Assembly (NCBI RefSeq): GCF_013414195.1
Contig: NZ_JAATTV010000013.1
Span: 1-64,000, forward strand
DNA: 64,000 nt
Direction of reading: 5' to 3'
Source: Psychrobacter sp. BI730
Lineage (GTDB): Bacteria > Pseudomonadota > Gammaproteobacteria > Pseudomonadales > Moraxellaceae
A program made the position numbers and the translations under genes. Below are positions 20,298-33,101 of this stretch, one piece after another (the first letter of the stretch is position 1; each line of letters opens with the position of its first letter). Under the pieces are notes generated by a model, which did not search any database, had not been told where the DNA came from, and saw only the letters and a program-made list of their open reading frames with translations.

Positions 20298-22649
20298 ATG
20301 ACAGTACGCAATAACAAGGTAATGATGATGAGCAACCGCATGTCTTCTGCTTTTGCCATTTCAGCACTGGCGGTCAGTATGGTGGCTGTGACTAATAGTG
20401 CTCATGCTGCACAGCGCATCGATAATGTCTCTGTAGTACAGACCGCACCTGCAGTGACGCAAATGCGTTTGGGGTTTACAGGATTGCCAGTATTGCCTGC
20501 AGCCTATCAGCTTGATGATCCTAGTCGCTTAGTCCTAGATTTCGAACAAGTACAGAATGGGCTTGCTAGCCGCTTTAACGAATATAATATCGGTGCGATC
20601 AATGACGTTACGACGCTAAGCAGTGACAGTACCACGCGCCTCATCGTTGGTTTAAAAGAATCCGGAAATTATACAACAGCGATTGAAGGCAATGATTTAT
20701 TGCTAACCATCACTGACCCTAATCGTCCCGTCATTACCAGCGACCCGATTCAAGATGTGCTCAATAACAATAATAGTATGACAACGACCGCAATTGTTAC
20801 GCCTATTGTTGAGAGCTCCACTGTACCAGTAGCACCTGTACGTACTACGAGCAAGGTTGTGGTGAAGAACGAAGTACCAGCTGATACGATGGTTGTCAGA
20901 GTCAATCCGCTTTTGAACCCGCAATTGGCAGCTTCACAAGTAAGCAAACAGTATAGTTATGATGGGCTAAGCGCAGTCAATTTTTCAGCAGGTAACGATG
21001 GTGGCGGTAACGTCAGTATGGTACTGGCCAACGAAGCTATTCCAGTAGATGTGCAGCGCCAAGGTAATAAACTTGTCGTACGTTTGACTGGTAGTACGGT
21101 TCCGAGAAACTTATTGCGCCGATTGAATATTAACAGTGGTCTTGTTGGTAGTATTGATACCAAAAACCAAGGACAGAATGGCGTCGTCACCATTAACATG
21201 AATGACGATTATGAGTATCAGGCTTACCAATCAGGTAATCAGTTGAATATTGGTATTAAAAAGCCTGAGTTGTTACGTGAGCCGACGCTGGAAGAAAGAG
21301 TTTATAGTGGCGAACCGCTATCTATGGAATTCCAAGATGTTGAGGTTCGTAGTGTCTTAGATATTTTGGCGCAGTTTACTGAGATGAATATCGTGGCAAG
21401 TGATTCTGTTGCTGGTAACATCACTTTGCGTTTGATTAATGTTCCTTGGGATCAAGCCCTCGATATTATTTTGAAAAGTAAAAATCTAGGCAAGCGTGAA
21501 AATGGTAATGTAATTTTGGTGGCGCCTTCTACTGAGCTCGCTGAGCAAGAAGCACGTGAACTAGAAGCACAGCAAGCTGTTCAATCTTACGCACCTTTGC
21601 GTACTGAGTACATTCGTTTAAGCTATGCAAAGGCACAAGATGTTTTAACGCTTATTTCGCAAGGTAGCGGCGCGACCGGTAATAATAGTGGCCTATCAAA
21701 TCGTGAGGATAATAATACGTTGTTGTCCAATCGTGGGACGGTAACGGTTGACGAACGTACCAATACTTTGATTATTAAAGACGTTGCTGACAGTATCGAA
21801 AACATTCATAAACTAATCAGCAAAATTGATATTCCTGTTCGTCAAGTCATGATTGAAGCACGTATCGTCAGTGCAACTGATAGCTTCAGTAAAGAGATTG
21901 GTGTTCGTTGGGGTATCTTGTCAAATGGTGCGGCCAACAACCGCAGTTTACTGGTTGGCGGTAGCGATCAAACCTTATGGGATTTAAAAGATTTTGATGT
22001 AGAGACGACGACCGTTAATGGTCAAACCGTTTCTTATCCTTCTTATGACATTAGTCGTCCTGATAACTTAAACGTTGATTTGGGTGTTTCCAACCCAGCG
22101 GGTAGTATCGCCTTTGGTTTGCTCAGTATGTCTGATGTGATGCTAGATCTTGAGCTATCGGCACTGCAAGCGGATAACCGTGGTGAAGTTATTTCTACAC
22201 CTAAGATTTTAACCGCAGACAAGCAGACAGCAAAGGTCTCTTCTGGTACTCAGATTCCTTATCAAGAAGCATCAGCCAGTGGTGCGACGACAACCAGCTT
22301 TAAAGAGGCTGCATTAAGTCTAGAAGCGACACCAAATATCACACCTGATGGTAAAATTGGTTTGCAATTGGTCATTACCAATGGCACGCCGACTATCATC
22401 AATAATCAGGTTGCTATCTCTGAGGATTCTATATCAACCAATGTTATTATTGAAGATGGTCAGACAGTGGTGCTAGGCGGCGTCTTTAAAAACCGTACCA
22501 ATAACGAAGTAACTAAGGTCCCTTTCTTAGGTGATTTGCCTTATATTGGTCGTGCTTTCCGTAAAGATGTACGAAGCAACGACAAAGAAGAGCTACTTAT
22601 TTTCGTAACTCCGAAGCTTATTAATGATGGTACGAGTCGTCTGAACTAG
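20298..22649 (+). CDS. pilQ: Type IV pilus secretin PilQ
   Basis: PilQ forms the outer-membrane channel through which the pilus, and during competence DNA, passes. The 783 residues start with a signal peptide ending at SAHA (about residue 38). Two AMIN domains for peptidoglycan binding follow (about 40-130 and 220-320), then an STN domain with PLSMEFQDVEVRSVLDILAQ, an N1 domain and the secretin core with VPFLGDLPYIGRAFRKD near the C-terminus. A GAGGAA ribosome-binding site precedes the ATG. It is the last gene of pilMNOPQ and ends in a strong terminator. Confidence 0.97.
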   Translation: MTVRNNKVMMMSNRMSSAFAISALAVSMVAVTNSAHAAQRIDNVSVVQTAPAVTQMRLGFTGLPVLPAAYQLDDPSRLVLDFEQVQNGLASRFNEYNIGAINDVTTLSSDSTTRLIVGLKESGNYTTAIEGNDLLLTITDPNRPVITSDPIQDVLNNNNSMTTTAIVTPIVESSTVPVAPVRTTSKVVVKNEVPADTMVVRVNPLLNPQLAASQVSKQYSYDGLSAVNFSAGNDGGGNVSMVLANEAIPVDVQRQGNKLVVRLTGSTVPRNLLRRLNINSGLVGSIDTKNQGQNGVVTINMNDDYEYQAYQSGNQLNIGIKKPELLREPTLEERVYSGEPLSMEFQDVEVRSVLDILAQFTEMNIVASDSVAGNITLRLINVPWDQALDIILKSKNLGKRENGNVILVAPSTELAEQEARELEAQQAVQSYAPLRTEYIRLSYAKAQDVLTLISQGSGATGNNSGLSNREDNNTLLSNRGTVTVDERTNTLIIKDVADSIENIHKLISKIDIPVRQVMIEARIVSATDSFSKEIGVRWGILSNGAANNRSLLVGGSDQTLWDLKDFDVETTTVNGQTVSYPSYDISRPDNLNVDLGVSNPAGSIAFGLLSMSDVMLDLELSALQADNRGEVISTPKILTADKQTAKVSSGTQIPYQEASASGATTTSFKEAALSLEATPNITPDGKIGLQLVITNGTPTIINNQVAISEDSISTNVIIEDGQTVVLGGVFKNRTNNEVTKVPFLGDLPYIGRAFRKDVRSNDKEELLIFVTPKLINDGTSRLN

Positions 22650-22673
22650 TCCTAAAGCGGTTAGCTAGTTGCT

Positions 22674-22705
22674 AAAAAAAGTAAGCCCTAGTGCTTACTT
22701 TTTTT
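22674..22705 (+). terminator. Terminator of the pilMNOPQ operon
   Basis: A perfect 13-bp inverted repeat (22674-22686 with 22693-22705) with a 6-nt loop, ending in seven T. It separates pilQ from aroK, so aroK probably has its own promoter in the 150 bp that follow. Confidence 0.93.
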
Positions 22706-22854
22706 ATGCGCGAGATTAGTGGTTTTCGTATTGTAATATCTATGTATGTACCGATGAATGATGCACTCTAAATTTTACTCACAATAATCACGGCTCATTA
22801 CTAGCCAGAATAACAATGACGTTGTATCATACCTAATTTAGCTGAGTAAGTATT

Positions 22855-23415
22855 ATGGGGCAGGAATTACCGTCGGTGTTTTTAGTGGGTCCGATGGGAG
22901 CAGGGAAGACGACAATCGGAAAACTGCTTGCCAAGCAGTTAGGTCGCACTTTTGTAGACAGCGATTGGTATATTGAATCGCAGACAGGTGCCGACATTGC
23001 TTGGATATTTGCCAAAGAAGGTGAAGCAGGTTTCCGTGAGCGTGAAACGCGTGCCATTGATGAATTGACCCAAAACTCTCAAATCGTATTAGCGACCGGT
23101 GGCGGTGCAGTCATGTGTGCTGAAAACAGAGAGTTCCTAAAACAGCGTGGCATTGTCGTTTATCTTAACGCACCGGTTGAGGTGCAACTAGCCCGTACCT
23201 CTAAAGACAAGTCTCGACCATTATTGCAGCAGCCTAATCCTAGAAAGATATTGCAAGATTTGTATAGTGCTCGCGATCCACTCTATCGCCAAGTCGCCCA
23301 TATTATTATGCCTACTGGTCACACGTACCCACGCCACATGGTCAATCAATTGATGCAGCAGTTAGAATCATTCGTCGATTGCACTACCGACGCATCAGCG
23401 CACCAAGAAGACTAG
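22855..23415 (+). CDS. aroK: Shikimate kinase
   Basis: AroK phosphorylates shikimate at the 3-hydroxyl with ATP, the fifth step of the chorismate pathway. The P-loop is GPMGAGKT (residues 12-19). VDSDWYIE provides the shikimate-binding Asp, GFRERE the binding Arg, and ATGGGAV (about 80-86) the substrate-binding glycines; the lid has RPLL. The 186-residue length fits. The ribosome-binding site at 22855 is weak. aroB follows after 77 bp, the usual aroK-aroB pair. Confidence 0.97.
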   Translation: MGQELPSVFLVGPMGAGKTTIGKLLAKQLGRTFVDSDWYIESQTGADIAWIFAKEGEAGFRERETRAIDELTQNSQIVLATGGGAVMCAENREFLKQRGIVVYLNAPVEVQLARTSKDKSRPLLQQPNPRKILQDLYSARDPLYRQVAHIIMPTGHTYPRHMVNQLMQQLESFVDCTTDASAHQED

Positions 23416-23492
23416 TAATAGACTGGCAACTACGATATTGATATGCAGACTCAATTACTTTTACCTCATTAGAAATGCTTTAGGAGTATCAC

Positions 23493-24599
23493 ATGGTAAT
23501 GCCGTTTCATGATGGCCTAATAGTTCATACGCAAAGTCATGATTATCCTATTGTCATTACTGAACAATCTGCGACTGAGCATAGCAGTATGGCGAAGCAG
23601 ATCGCGCCTTATGTCAATGGTCGTCAGGTTTTGATCGTCACTAATGACACTGTGGCACCTTTATACTTAAAAGCATTAGAAGATGAGCTGGCAGAGCAGT
23701 TTGTGGTAAAGGTGTGCGTACTGCCAGATGGTGAACAATACAAAAATCAGGCAAGTATTGATCAGATTTATGATGCGCTGATGACAGAACACTTCAATCG
23801 CGATGTGACACTTGTTGCCCTTGGTGGCGGTGTAGTGGGAGATATGACTGGCTTTGCTGCTGCTAGCTTTATGCGTGGTGTAAACTTTATTCAAATTCCA
23901 ACGACGCTATTGTCACAAGTAGATTCTAGTGTTGGTGGTAAAACAGGTATCAATCATCCGCAAGGTAAAAATATGATTGGTGCTTTTTGGCAGCCGCAAA
24001 TGGTGCTTGCTGATATGAGTACGCTTAAGACACTGCCTGCACGTGAGCTATCGGCTGGAGTGGCCGAGATTATTAAATATGCCCTTATCATGGATGAGGC
24101 GTTTTTAACGTGGCTTGAAGCAAACTTGCCTGCAATGATGGCGCTTGACTTGGCAGTACTTGGTGAAGCCGTAAAGCGCTGCTGTCAGTACAAAGCCGAT
24201 GTAGTGGCACAAGACGAAAGAGAGTCCGGTGTGCGCGCGCTATTGAACTTTGGTCATACTTTTGGTCATGTGATTGAAACACATGAAGGCTATGGCAATT
24301 GGTTACATGGCGAAGCAGTAGCGGCTGGCATGGTACAAGCAGCTGAGCTATCGCAAAAGATTGGCTGGCTAACTGATGATGAAGTCGTACGTATTAAGCG
24401 TGTTTTAGAATTGGCAAACTTACCTATTACGCCACCAGCTATCGATGTAGACACTGCTCTAGATTTAATGGGCCACGATAAAAAAGTGAAACACGGACAA
24501 ATCCGCCTAATTTTGTTAAAATCAATTGGCGATGCGGTAATGACTAATGAGTTTGACGGCGAACTATTGCATGAAGTTTTGTCAAAACATAGCGCGTAA
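23493..24599 (+). CDS. aroB: 3-dehydroquinate synthase
   Basis: AroB converts DAHP to 3-dehydroquinate using NAD and a divalent metal. The NAD-binding glycine loop LGGGVVGDMTGFAAA lies near residue 110, followed by PTTLLSQVDSSVGGKTGIN. The metal ligands are expected in AGVAEIIKYALI (E), NFGHTFGHVIE (H) and NWLHGEAVAAGM (H). The 368-residue length is normal. AGGAG lies 6 nt upstream of the ATG. It is probably cotranscribed with aroK. Confidence 0.97.
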   Translation: MVMPFHDGLIVHTQSHDYPIVITEQSATEHSSMAKQIAPYVNGRQVLIVTNDTVAPLYLKALEDELAEQFVVKVCVLPDGEQYKNQASIDQIYDALMTEHFNRDVTLVALGGGVVGDMTGFAAASFMRGVNFIQIPTTLLSQVDSSVGGKTGINHPQGKNMIGAFWQPQMVLADMSTLKTLPARELSAGVAEIIKYALIMDEAFLTWLEANLPAMMALDLAVLGEAVKRCCQYKADVVAQDERESGVRALLNFGHTFGHVIETHEGYGNWLHGEAVAAGMVQAAELSQKIGWLTDDEVVRIKRVLELANLPITPPAIDVDTALDLMGHDKKVKHGQIRLILLKSIGDAVMTNEFDGELLHEVLSKHSA

Positions 24600-24729
24600 C
24601 GTCTCAAGAATTTATCGTTTATATATTGATACTAAAATCTCGTACTTATAGCCAACTGGTTAGCTGTACCTCTGTTTAAATAAGCATTTATATTATGCTG
24701 TAAAACATGTGTTTACCAAGGACCGCCTC

Positions 24730-25821
24730 ATGGCAACATCAAAAACAAAAACGCGTACTGCTAGCCAATCATACAGTCGTCAAGCACTGATTTGGCTAAT
24801 AGTGACCCTACTTTTAGGGGTGGTCACAGCGTTAGTATGGATGTTTAGTCAAACGCCAGCCATGGGTGCCAAAATTGAAAATGCACCAATATCAGCGCCA
24901 GAGATTTTGAATGAAGAGTTTGAGCAACCACTAAAAGTCGAATCGCTGCATGAGCTAGATACGGATGTACAACCGATTAACTTTGATGCAACGATTCGAG
25001 ATTTGCGCGATTATCCTGATGAGTTCAAAGACAAGCGTTATCTGCTAGCTAACAAAGGCAAGTGGACTGTTCAAGTAATGAATGTCTCTGAAAACGATGT
25101 GATTGTTAGTTACTTAGAAGGCCGTCAAGATCGTGATAAATTTGCTTATTTCCGTTATCTTGATGATGAAAAACAAGTCCGTTATATGCTGACTTATGGG
25201 ATTATGAGTAGCCCGCAAGAAGCAGTAGGAGCCGCAAAGCTAATAGACTTTAAGCTACCTACAAACGTACGTGTATTGCCAGAAGAGATTAATCGGTATG
25301 TCAGTATTATTGATAATTATGAGCGTCCTGATCCAGTAAAAGATCTAAGTACGAAACGTACACGTGCCGTTGATTTAAAACCTACCAAGCGCGAAGTGCC
25401 AGCTCGTTTGCAAGAAGAAGCTGCTGACGCCGCTGCTCAAGCAGCCAGTGCTACCAGTAATCGAGGTAACCAAGAAAGCGCTAATAGTAGTAGTACTCAA
25501 GAAAGTATTCGTCAGTCGGTAGATACCTCTGCCACGTTGTCTGTTAGCGAAGAGCGTACAGTTGGTGGGGAGACGAAAACAATATCTGAAGCATCGCCAA
25601 AAGACGAAAACAACGCAAGTAAGCCCGCGGCATCAGAAAATAAAAAGCCTGCGGCACCGGCAGATAACTCTACTAGTAAAAAGCCACCAGTCGTGCCAAC
25701 ACCTAAGCCCCCTAGCAGCACGAACAATAATTCAAATGCTAATGGCAAAAGTGCTAGCGCTAATCCACCCAAAAATAATAGTGATAGTATAAAAGCGCTA
25801 ATAGAAGATAAGAGTAATTAG
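24730..25821 (+). CDS. SPOR-like membrane protein downstream of aroB
   Basis: A 363-residue bitopic membrane protein with a short cytoplasmic N-terminus and one membrane helix (about residues 20-42). A folded domain (about 108-195) begins KGKWTVQVMNVSENDVIVSY and ends with a strand around NVRVLPEEI. Its pattern of two repeats and its place after aroB suggest a diverged SPOR domain, which binds denuded septal glycan, as in DamX. The Ser/Asn/Lys/Pro-rich C-terminal third (about 230-363) is disordered. The start at 24730 is chosen over a GTG seven codons upstream because AAGGA lies 9 nt before this ATG. The SPOR assignment is inferred from layout and faint similarity. Confidence 0.75.
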   Translation: MATSKTKTRTASQSYSRQALIWLIVTLLLGVVTALVWMFSQTPAMGAKIENAPISAPEILNEEFEQPLKVESLHELDTDVQPINFDATIRDLRDYPDEFKDKRYLLANKGKWTVQVMNVSENDVIVSYLEGRQDRDKFAYFRYLDDEKQVRYMLTYGIMSSPQEAVGAAKLIDFKLPTNVRVLPEEINRYVSIIDNYERPDPVKDLSTKRTRAVDLKPTKREVPARLQEEAADAAAQAASATSNRGNQESANSSSTQESIRQSVDTSATLSVSEERTVGGETKTISEASPKDENNASKPAASENKKPAAPADNSTSKKPPVVPTPKPPSSTNNNSNANGKSASANPPKNNSDSIKALIEDKSN

Positions 25822-25839
25822 TTTTTGTCTGATTAATTT

Positions 25840-25872
25840 AACCCACTAGCTATTTGGTTAGTGGGTTTTTTT
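25840..25872 (+). terminator. Terminator after the SPOR-like gene
   Basis: A 9-bp stem (25840-25848 with 25859-25867) and a 10-nt loop followed by a run of T to 25872. Confidence 0.9.
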
Positions 25873-26685
25873 AGCACTATACAAAATAGTTTTATCGTTA
25901 CAATAAGCTGCAAGCTACTATTGCTAAGTATTATCAAAGCCTTTTGTTAAATGTCGTTTATATGGTTTGCATTAAAATTTTAATAGCAGTTTTATTTGTC
26001 CTATAACCAATAGTAATAAGTCCTCTTACAATTTATGGCTAATGAATCGATAGAAAAGACTAGATTTTTCAACAATCATTAACTAATATAACTGTGGGCG
26101 ACGTTCTGTATAGTTATCGTAAAAAATGTCTATTTAACAACTATTTAGTGGTTTTTTCTTAGTTTTTAGAGTTCTTTACTAAATATTATTGTCTCAAGCG
26201 CGGTTACTTACTATCCATAATTAGGTTATCGTAAGTGACGCAACCTCTCTTATTGTCACTCTTTTTAGGGTAAACAAAGTGCTTGAATACAGAGCGTCAG
26301 ATATTCAAGATAAACAAGTGCACCGTTATTAAGTTATTGTATGCTTAGCGCTAAATGCTAAACATGACAATATAACAAATGATGCTTAAATGAATGGCAT
26401 TAGATATCACTGATTGAGTAACTGGCATTTAAGGGCGTAGATTCTCCCGTTGCCAAGGGCTGCTACTTACTATCTTTTGATACACGGACCACATGTCAAG
26501 ACATCAGCTAATGACCAGGAGGGTCAAGGGTTTTACTTTCTCTTAGAGTATGATGTCTATCGAGCATTGCACTATTTGCTAATTCGAACACACGAATATC
26601 CACTATCAGCCCGTTCTGCTTACGGGTACCAACTTATACTCCGCATTGGAAATGTAAGTTGCCCGTCTACTTAAAAGGACAAGCT
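25873..26685 (+). other. Long gltB upstream region, no gene seen
   Basis: About 810 bp of AT-rich DNA lie before gltB. An open frame from a TTG (26450-26674) lacks a ribosome-binding site and has unconvincing composition. The most regular element is an inverted repeat CTTGAATA-N12-TATTCAAG at 26282-26309. A 10-bp palindrome TTAGCGCTAA is at 26345-26354. These could be regulator sites for gltBD. No confident promoter was found. Confidence 0.45.
26282..26309. promoter_or_regulatory. Inverted repeat upstream of gltB (candidate operator)
   Basis: CTTGAATA (26282-26289) and TATTCAAG (26302-26309) are exact inverted copies. Their centres are 20 bp apart, about two helical turns, which suits a dimeric regulator. 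They lie about 380 bp before the gltB start. Function is not shown. Confidence 0.35.
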
Positions 26686-29600
26686 ATGTCAATGATTTCC
26701 TCACAAACACACCTGGCCACGCCAGATGATTTTTCTGATAATTGCGGTTTTGGCCTAATTGCCCATATTGAGGGTGAAGCGAGCCATGATTTGGTGAAAA
26801 CGGCCATTCATAGTTTAAGTTGTATGACACATCGCGGTGGTGTTGCTGCTGACGGTAGAACTGGTGATGGTTGTGGCTTACTATTAGCGACGCCTACCGA
26901 TTTCTTTAAACAGATTGCTGACGAGCAGCAATTTGCCATTACGGACAACTTTGCTGTTGGTATGGTGTTCGTGAATTTAGATAGCGATAAAGCCAAGCAT
27001 AGCCAACAAGTATTAAGCGATGAGATTACAGCCCAAGGGTTAGAAGTGGCTGGCTGGCGTGATGTACCACTCGACTTGAGTATTGTTGGTGAGATTGGTC
27101 GTGAGACATTACCAGACTTTAAGCAAGTGTTCGTTAATGCGCCAGATGATCTAGCTGCTGATGACTTCAACCGTAAGCTGTTTGTTGCACGCAAAAAAGC
27201 AGAGCAGCGTTTGACGGATGATGAGCTATTTTATGTCTGTTCATTGAGTTGTCAGACCATTATTTATAAAGGCTTGGTAATGCCTTCAGATTTACCAGCG
27301 TTTTTCTTGGATTTGCAAGATGAGCGTTTGGCGTCACATATCGTAGTATTCCATCAGCGTTTCTCAACCAATACCTTACCGCGCTGGCCACTGGCACAGC
27401 CATTCCGTTATCTTGCGCACAATGGTGAGTTAAATACCATTACAGGTAACCGCAACTGGTCTAAAGCCCGTACGCCAAAGCTAAAATCAGACAAACTGCC
27501 TAACTTGAATGAGCTGACACCACTTGTAAATAGTACCGGTTCAGATTCATCTAGCTTAGATAACATGCTCGAAGTGCTTATGTCTGGTGGTATGAACCTG
27601 TTCCATGCGATGTCTATCTTGGTACCGCCAGCGTGGCAGAATGTTGATAGCATGGATATGGATCTGCGTGCGTTTTATGAGTTTTACTCACAGCATATGG
27701 AAGCGTGGGACGGTCCAGCAGGTCTAGTCATTCAAGATGGACGCTATGCGGTCTGTATGCTCGATAGAAACGGTTTGCGCCCGTCACGTTGGGTAACCAC
27801 CAAGAATGGTTATATTACTGTTGCATCAGAAGTGGGCGTTTGGGATTATGAGCCGCAAGATGTATTGGCAAAAGGTCGCGTTGGACCTGGTCAAATGCTG
27901 GTCATTGACACGCTGACTGGTCAAATTCTAGATACGACCGCTATTGCAACTTTACTAAAAACGGCGCATCCATATCGTAAATGGTTGCGTGAAGAAGCAA
28001 CGCGTGTTCGTGATGATGAACGTCTAGAAGAGACGTTGGCAACGCAAGCGTGCCGCGGTGATAAGCTAAAAGCGCTACAAAAGATGTATCACATCACCAA
28101 TGAAGAGCGCACAGAAATCATTCGCCCTAATGCTGAAAATGGTCAAGAACCAGTCGGCTCAATGGGTGACGATACGCCAATGGCTGTACTGTCGCAGCAA
28201 ATTCGCCATGTCGGTGATTTCTTCCGTCAGCAGTTTGCACAGGTGACCAATCCGCCAATCGATCCACTACGTGAATCAATCGTGATGTCGTTGCAGACTT
28301 GTCTAGGCGCTGAGACTAACGTATTTGCGCCATCTGCGAGAGATGCTCATCGTATTATTTTGTCATCGCCAGTATTGTCAGCCAGCAAGATGCAGCAGCT
28401 TGAAACTTTGGATGATCCAGCGTTCAAGATGGCTCGCATTGATCTGAACTATGACCGTACTTTAGAGCTATCTGATGCTATCGTCGCTATCTGTGAGCAA
28501 GTGGCAGATAACATTCGCTCAGGCAATACGTTGATTGTCTTATCTGATAAAGATATCGATGCAGACAAAGTACCAGCCAATGCCATTATGGTGACTGGCG
28601 CTGTGCATCATTATCTAATCGCGCAAGGTATTCGTACCGATGCTAACTTAATCATTGAGACAGGTCTTGCCCGTGACTCGCATCAAATAGCGGTATTGAT
28701 TGGCTTTGGTGCAACTTGTGTCTATCCATATCTAGCATATGATGTTATCGATGATTTGGTCGCGACTGGTGAGCTACTTGGTGATCCGATTCAAGCCCGT
28801 GTTAATTTCCGCAAAGGCTTGGATAAAGGTTTGCTAAAAATCTTATCAAAAATGGGTATCTCTACCATTGTGTCGTATCGCGGCGCGCAGTTGTTTGAAG
28901 CAGTCGGCCTATCAGAAGAAGTCGTCAGTCTATGCTTTAAAGGCGTACAAAGCCGTATCAAAGGCGCTACCTTTGCAGACCTTGCTGCTGATCAAGCGCA
29001 ACTGGCTGCCAATGCGTTTAAGCGTCGTGCTCCTCTAGATCAGGGTGGTCTGCTCAAGTTTGTCTTTAACAAAGAGTACCATGCCTTTAACCCTGATGTA
29101 ATTAACAGCCTGCATACCGCGGTGCGTACTGGTGATTACGATAATTACCGTAATTATGCTGATCTAGTTAATAGCCGTCCGGTCGCGACTTTACGTGATT
29201 TGTTGCAACTGAAAACCGACAACAGTATCGATGTCAATGAAGTAGAAGATATCTCTAAAATCTTGACGCGTTTTGACTCAGCTGGCATGTCACTAGGCGC
29301 GCTATCTCCTGAAGCGCATGAGTCGATTGCGATGGCTATGAATACCATCGGCGGACGTTCAAACTCTGGTGAGGGCGGCGAAGATCCTGCGCGTTATGGC
29401 ACGTTGCGTAACTCAAAGATCAAGCAAGTTGCCTCTGGTCGTTTCGGCGTGACACCCGCCTACCTTCGTTCCGCTGAAGTCATGCAGATTAAAGTAGCAC
29501 AAGGTGCCAAGCCTGGTGAAGGTGGTCAATTACCTGGTGGTAAAGTCAACGCGCTGATTGCACGCTTGCGTTATTCAGTGCCAGGTGTGACCTTGATTTC

Positions 29601-31149
29601 ACCGCCGCCGCATCACGATATTTACTCTATCGAAGATTTGGCACAGCTGATTTTTGATTTGAAACAAGTCAATCCAGATGCACTGGTATCCGTTAAATTG
29701 GTCTCACGTCCAGGTGTTGGCACGATCGCGACAGGTGTTGCAAAAGCCTATGCCGATTTGATTACTATCTCAGGCTATGATGGGGGTACAGCAGCGTCTC
29801 CGCTATCGTCTATCCATCATGCAGGCTCGCCATGGGAGTTAGGTTTGGCTGAGACCCATCAGTCTCTACGAGTGAATGGATTACGTGATAAGGTACGTGT
29901 CCAGACTGACGGTGGTCTAAAAACAGGGCTAGATGTAGTAAAAGCTGCTATCTTGGGTGCAGAGAGCTTTGGCTTTGGTACCACGCCAATGATTGCAGTT
30001 GGTTGTAAGTACCTACGTATTTGCCATTTAAACAACTGTCCAACAGGTGTTGCTACTCAAAAAGCCAAGCTGCGTGATGAGCATTTCATTGGCGAAGCAG
30101 AAATGTTGATTAACTTCTTTAAGTTTGTCGCAACCGAGACGCGTGAGTGGTTGGCAGCGCTAGGGGTTCGTAGTATGGAAGAGCTGGTCGGTCGTACTGA
30201 CTTGCTTGATATTCTAGAAGGCAATACGGACAAGCAGCGTCATCTTGATTTAACGCCATTGCTATTTAGTCACCCAGCCAGTGTGGGCAAAGCACAAACT
30301 TGTCAGGTTGAGCGTAATGAGCCGTTTGATAAAGGCTTGCTTGCTGAGCAGATGATTAGCGATATGCTTGTGAACATTCGCAAAGGGGCGGGCGGCGACT
30401 ATAGCTATTTCGTTGGTAACTGTGACCGCTCTATCGGTGCTCGTATTTCTGGTGAGATTGCGCAAGTCTGGGGCAACCTTGGCATGAGCGATATGCCAAT
30501 CAAACTTCGTTTAACTGGTACTGCAGGACAAAGTTTGGGTGTGTGGAATGCTGGCGGTTTAAATATCGAGCTTGAAGGTGATGCCAATGACTATGTGGGC
30601 AAAGGCATGGCTGGTGGTGAGATTGTTATTTATCCGCCAAAAGACTCAAACTTTATAGCACAAGAAACGGCCATCATCGGTAATACCTGTCTCTATGGTG
30701 CAACTGGCGGTAAGCTATATGCTGCTGGTACTGCAGGTGAGCGTTTTGGCGTCCGTAACTCTGGCGCACACGCAGTTATCGAAGGCACAGGCGACCATTG
30801 CTGTGAATATATGACTGGCGGTATCGTCACGATTCTTGGCCGTACTGGACTCAACTTCGGTGCTGGTATGACGGGTGGTTTTGCTTATGTACTCGATATG
30901 GAAGGCGACTTCTTTGACCGTTGCAACCATGAGCTAATCGATCTAAACCGTATTTCAAGCGAGCAAACAGAAGAGCATCGCATTCATTTGCAACAAGTGA
31001 TTGAAGCTCATGTAGATAAAACAGGCAGTGCATGGGGTCAGACAATTCTGAACGACTTTGAGCACTATGTTCGTAAGTTCTATTTGGTTAAGCCAAAAGC
31101 GGCGAACATTGCAAGCCTTCTTAAAACTACCATGGCCGACCCACAATAG
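26686..31149 (+). CDS. gltB: Glutamate synthase (NADPH) large subunit
   Basis: GltB transfers the amide nitrogen of glutamine to 2-oxoglutarate, making two glutamates with GltD. The start at 26686 has AAGGA 8 nt upstream and gives 1487 residues. A 19-residue propeptide precedes the catalytic Cys20 in [14 protein letters not shown] (class II glutamine amidotransferase). The synthase domain has [11 protein letters not shown] and the FMN region. The 3Fe-4S cysteines lie in [12 protein letters not shown]. The C-terminal beta-helix is rich in GxxGG turns. gltD follows after 229 bp. Confidence 0.98.
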   Translation: MSMISSQTHLATPDDFSDNCGFGLIAHIEGEASHDLVKTAIHSLSCMTHRGGVAADGRTGDGCGLLLATPTDFFKQIADEQQFAITDNFAVGMVFVNLDSDKAKHSQQVLSDEITAQGLEVAGWRDVPLDLSIVGEIGRETLPDFKQVFVNAPDDLAADDFNRKLFVARKKAEQRLTDDELFYVCSLSCQTIIYKGLVMPSDLPAFFLDLQDERLASHIVVFHQRFSTNTLPRWPLAQPFRYLAHNGELNTITGNRNWSKARTPKLKSDKLPNLNELTPLVNSTGSDSSSLDNMLEVLMSGGMNLFHAMSILVPPAWQNVDSMDMDLRAFYEFYSQHMEAWDGPAGLVIQDGRYAVCMLDRNGLRPSRWVTTKNGYITVASEVGVWDYEPQDVLAKGRVGPGQMLVIDTLTGQILDTTAIATLLKTAHPYRKWLREEATRVRDDERLEETLATQACRGDKLKALQKMYHITNEERTEIIRPNAENGQEPVGSMGDDTPMAVLSQQIRHVGDFFRQQFAQVTNPPIDPLRESIVMSLQTCLGAETNVFAPSARDAHRIILSSPVLSASKMQQLETLDDPAFKMARIDLNYDRTLELSDAIVAICEQVADNIRSGNTLIVLSDKDIDADKVPANAIMVTGAVHHYLIAQGIRTDANLIIETGLARDSHQIAVLIGFGATCVYPYLAYDVIDDLVATGELLGDPIQARVNFRKGLDKGLLKILSKMGISTIVSYRGAQLFEAVGLSEEVVSLCFKGVQSRIKGATFADLAADQAQLAANAFKRRAPLDQGGLLKFVFNKEYHAFNPDVINSLHTAVRTGDYDNYRNYADLVNSRPVATLRDLLQLKTDNSIDVNEVEDISKILTRFDSAGMSLGALSPEAHESIAMAMNTIGGRSNSGEGGEDPARYGTLRNSKIKQVASGRFGVTPAYLRSAEVMQIKVAQGAKPGEGGQLPGGKVNALIARLRYSVPGVTLISPPPHHDIYSIEDLAQLIFDLKQVNPDALVSVKLVSRPGVGTIATGVAKAYADLITISGYDGGTAASPLSSIHHAGSPWELGLAETHQSLRVNGLRDKVRVQTDGGLKTGLDVVKAAILGAESFGFGTTPMIAVGCKYLRICHLNNCPTGVATQKAKLRDEHFIGEAEMLINFFKFVATETREWLAALGVRSMEELVGRTDLLDILEGNTDKQRHLDLTPLLFSHPASVGKAQTCQVERNEPFDKGLLAEQMISDMLVNIRKGAGGDYSYFVGNCDRSIGARISGEIAQVWGNLGMSDMPIKLRLTGTAGQSLGVWNAGGLNIELEGDANDYVGKGMAGGEIVIYPPKDSNFIAQETAIIGNTCLYGATGGKLYAAGTAGERFGVRNSGAHAVIEGTGDHCCEYMTGGIVTILGRTGLNFGAGMTGGFAYVLDMEGDFFDRCNHELIDLNRISSEQTEEHRIHLQQVIEAHVDKTGSAWGQTILNDFEHYVRKFYLVKPKAANIASLLKTTMADPQ

Positions 31150-32800
<1,651 letters not shown>

Positions 32801-32825
32801 TACGCTAGCGTAATAGACTATTATT

Positions 32826-32849
32826 CACTAACACTAACACTAACACTGA
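32826..32849 (+). repeat. Hexanucleotide tandem repeat after gltD
   Basis: Three copies of CACTAA (32826-32843) are followed by one variant, CACTGA (32844-32849). It lies 26 bp after the gltD stop and encodes nothing. Confidence 0.85.
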
Positions 32850-32937
32850 CGCAGATCTTGATAAGTAATTCGATGAGTCATTTGGTGAATAATCTTCAAT
32901 AGCGTAGATTTCAATATAGTGTGCTAGGATATTTTTT

Positions 32938-32983
32938 ATAATGCCTTTTACCTGTGAATAATAGGTAAAAGGCGTTATTTTTT
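32938..32983 (+). terminator. Terminator after gltD
   Basis: A 16-bp stem with one wobble (32938-32953 with 32963-32978) and a 9-nt loop, followed by six T (78-83). It lies about 140 bp after the gltD stop. Confidence 0.9.
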
Positions 32984-33101
32984 GCCCGTCATTTTGCTGA
33001 TAGAATATCCATTTATACTTACCCTTAGTTATTGATGTTTTTTAATAATACTTTATTAAAATGTCTCACTTAAATATTCCATCCAAAAAGAGTAGCCTTG
33101 C

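Noticed and set aside
26450..26674. Plus-strand frame from TTG just before gltB
   Set aside because: No ribosome-binding site, odd composition and no recognisable motif. A leader peptide cannot be excluded, but nothing supports it.
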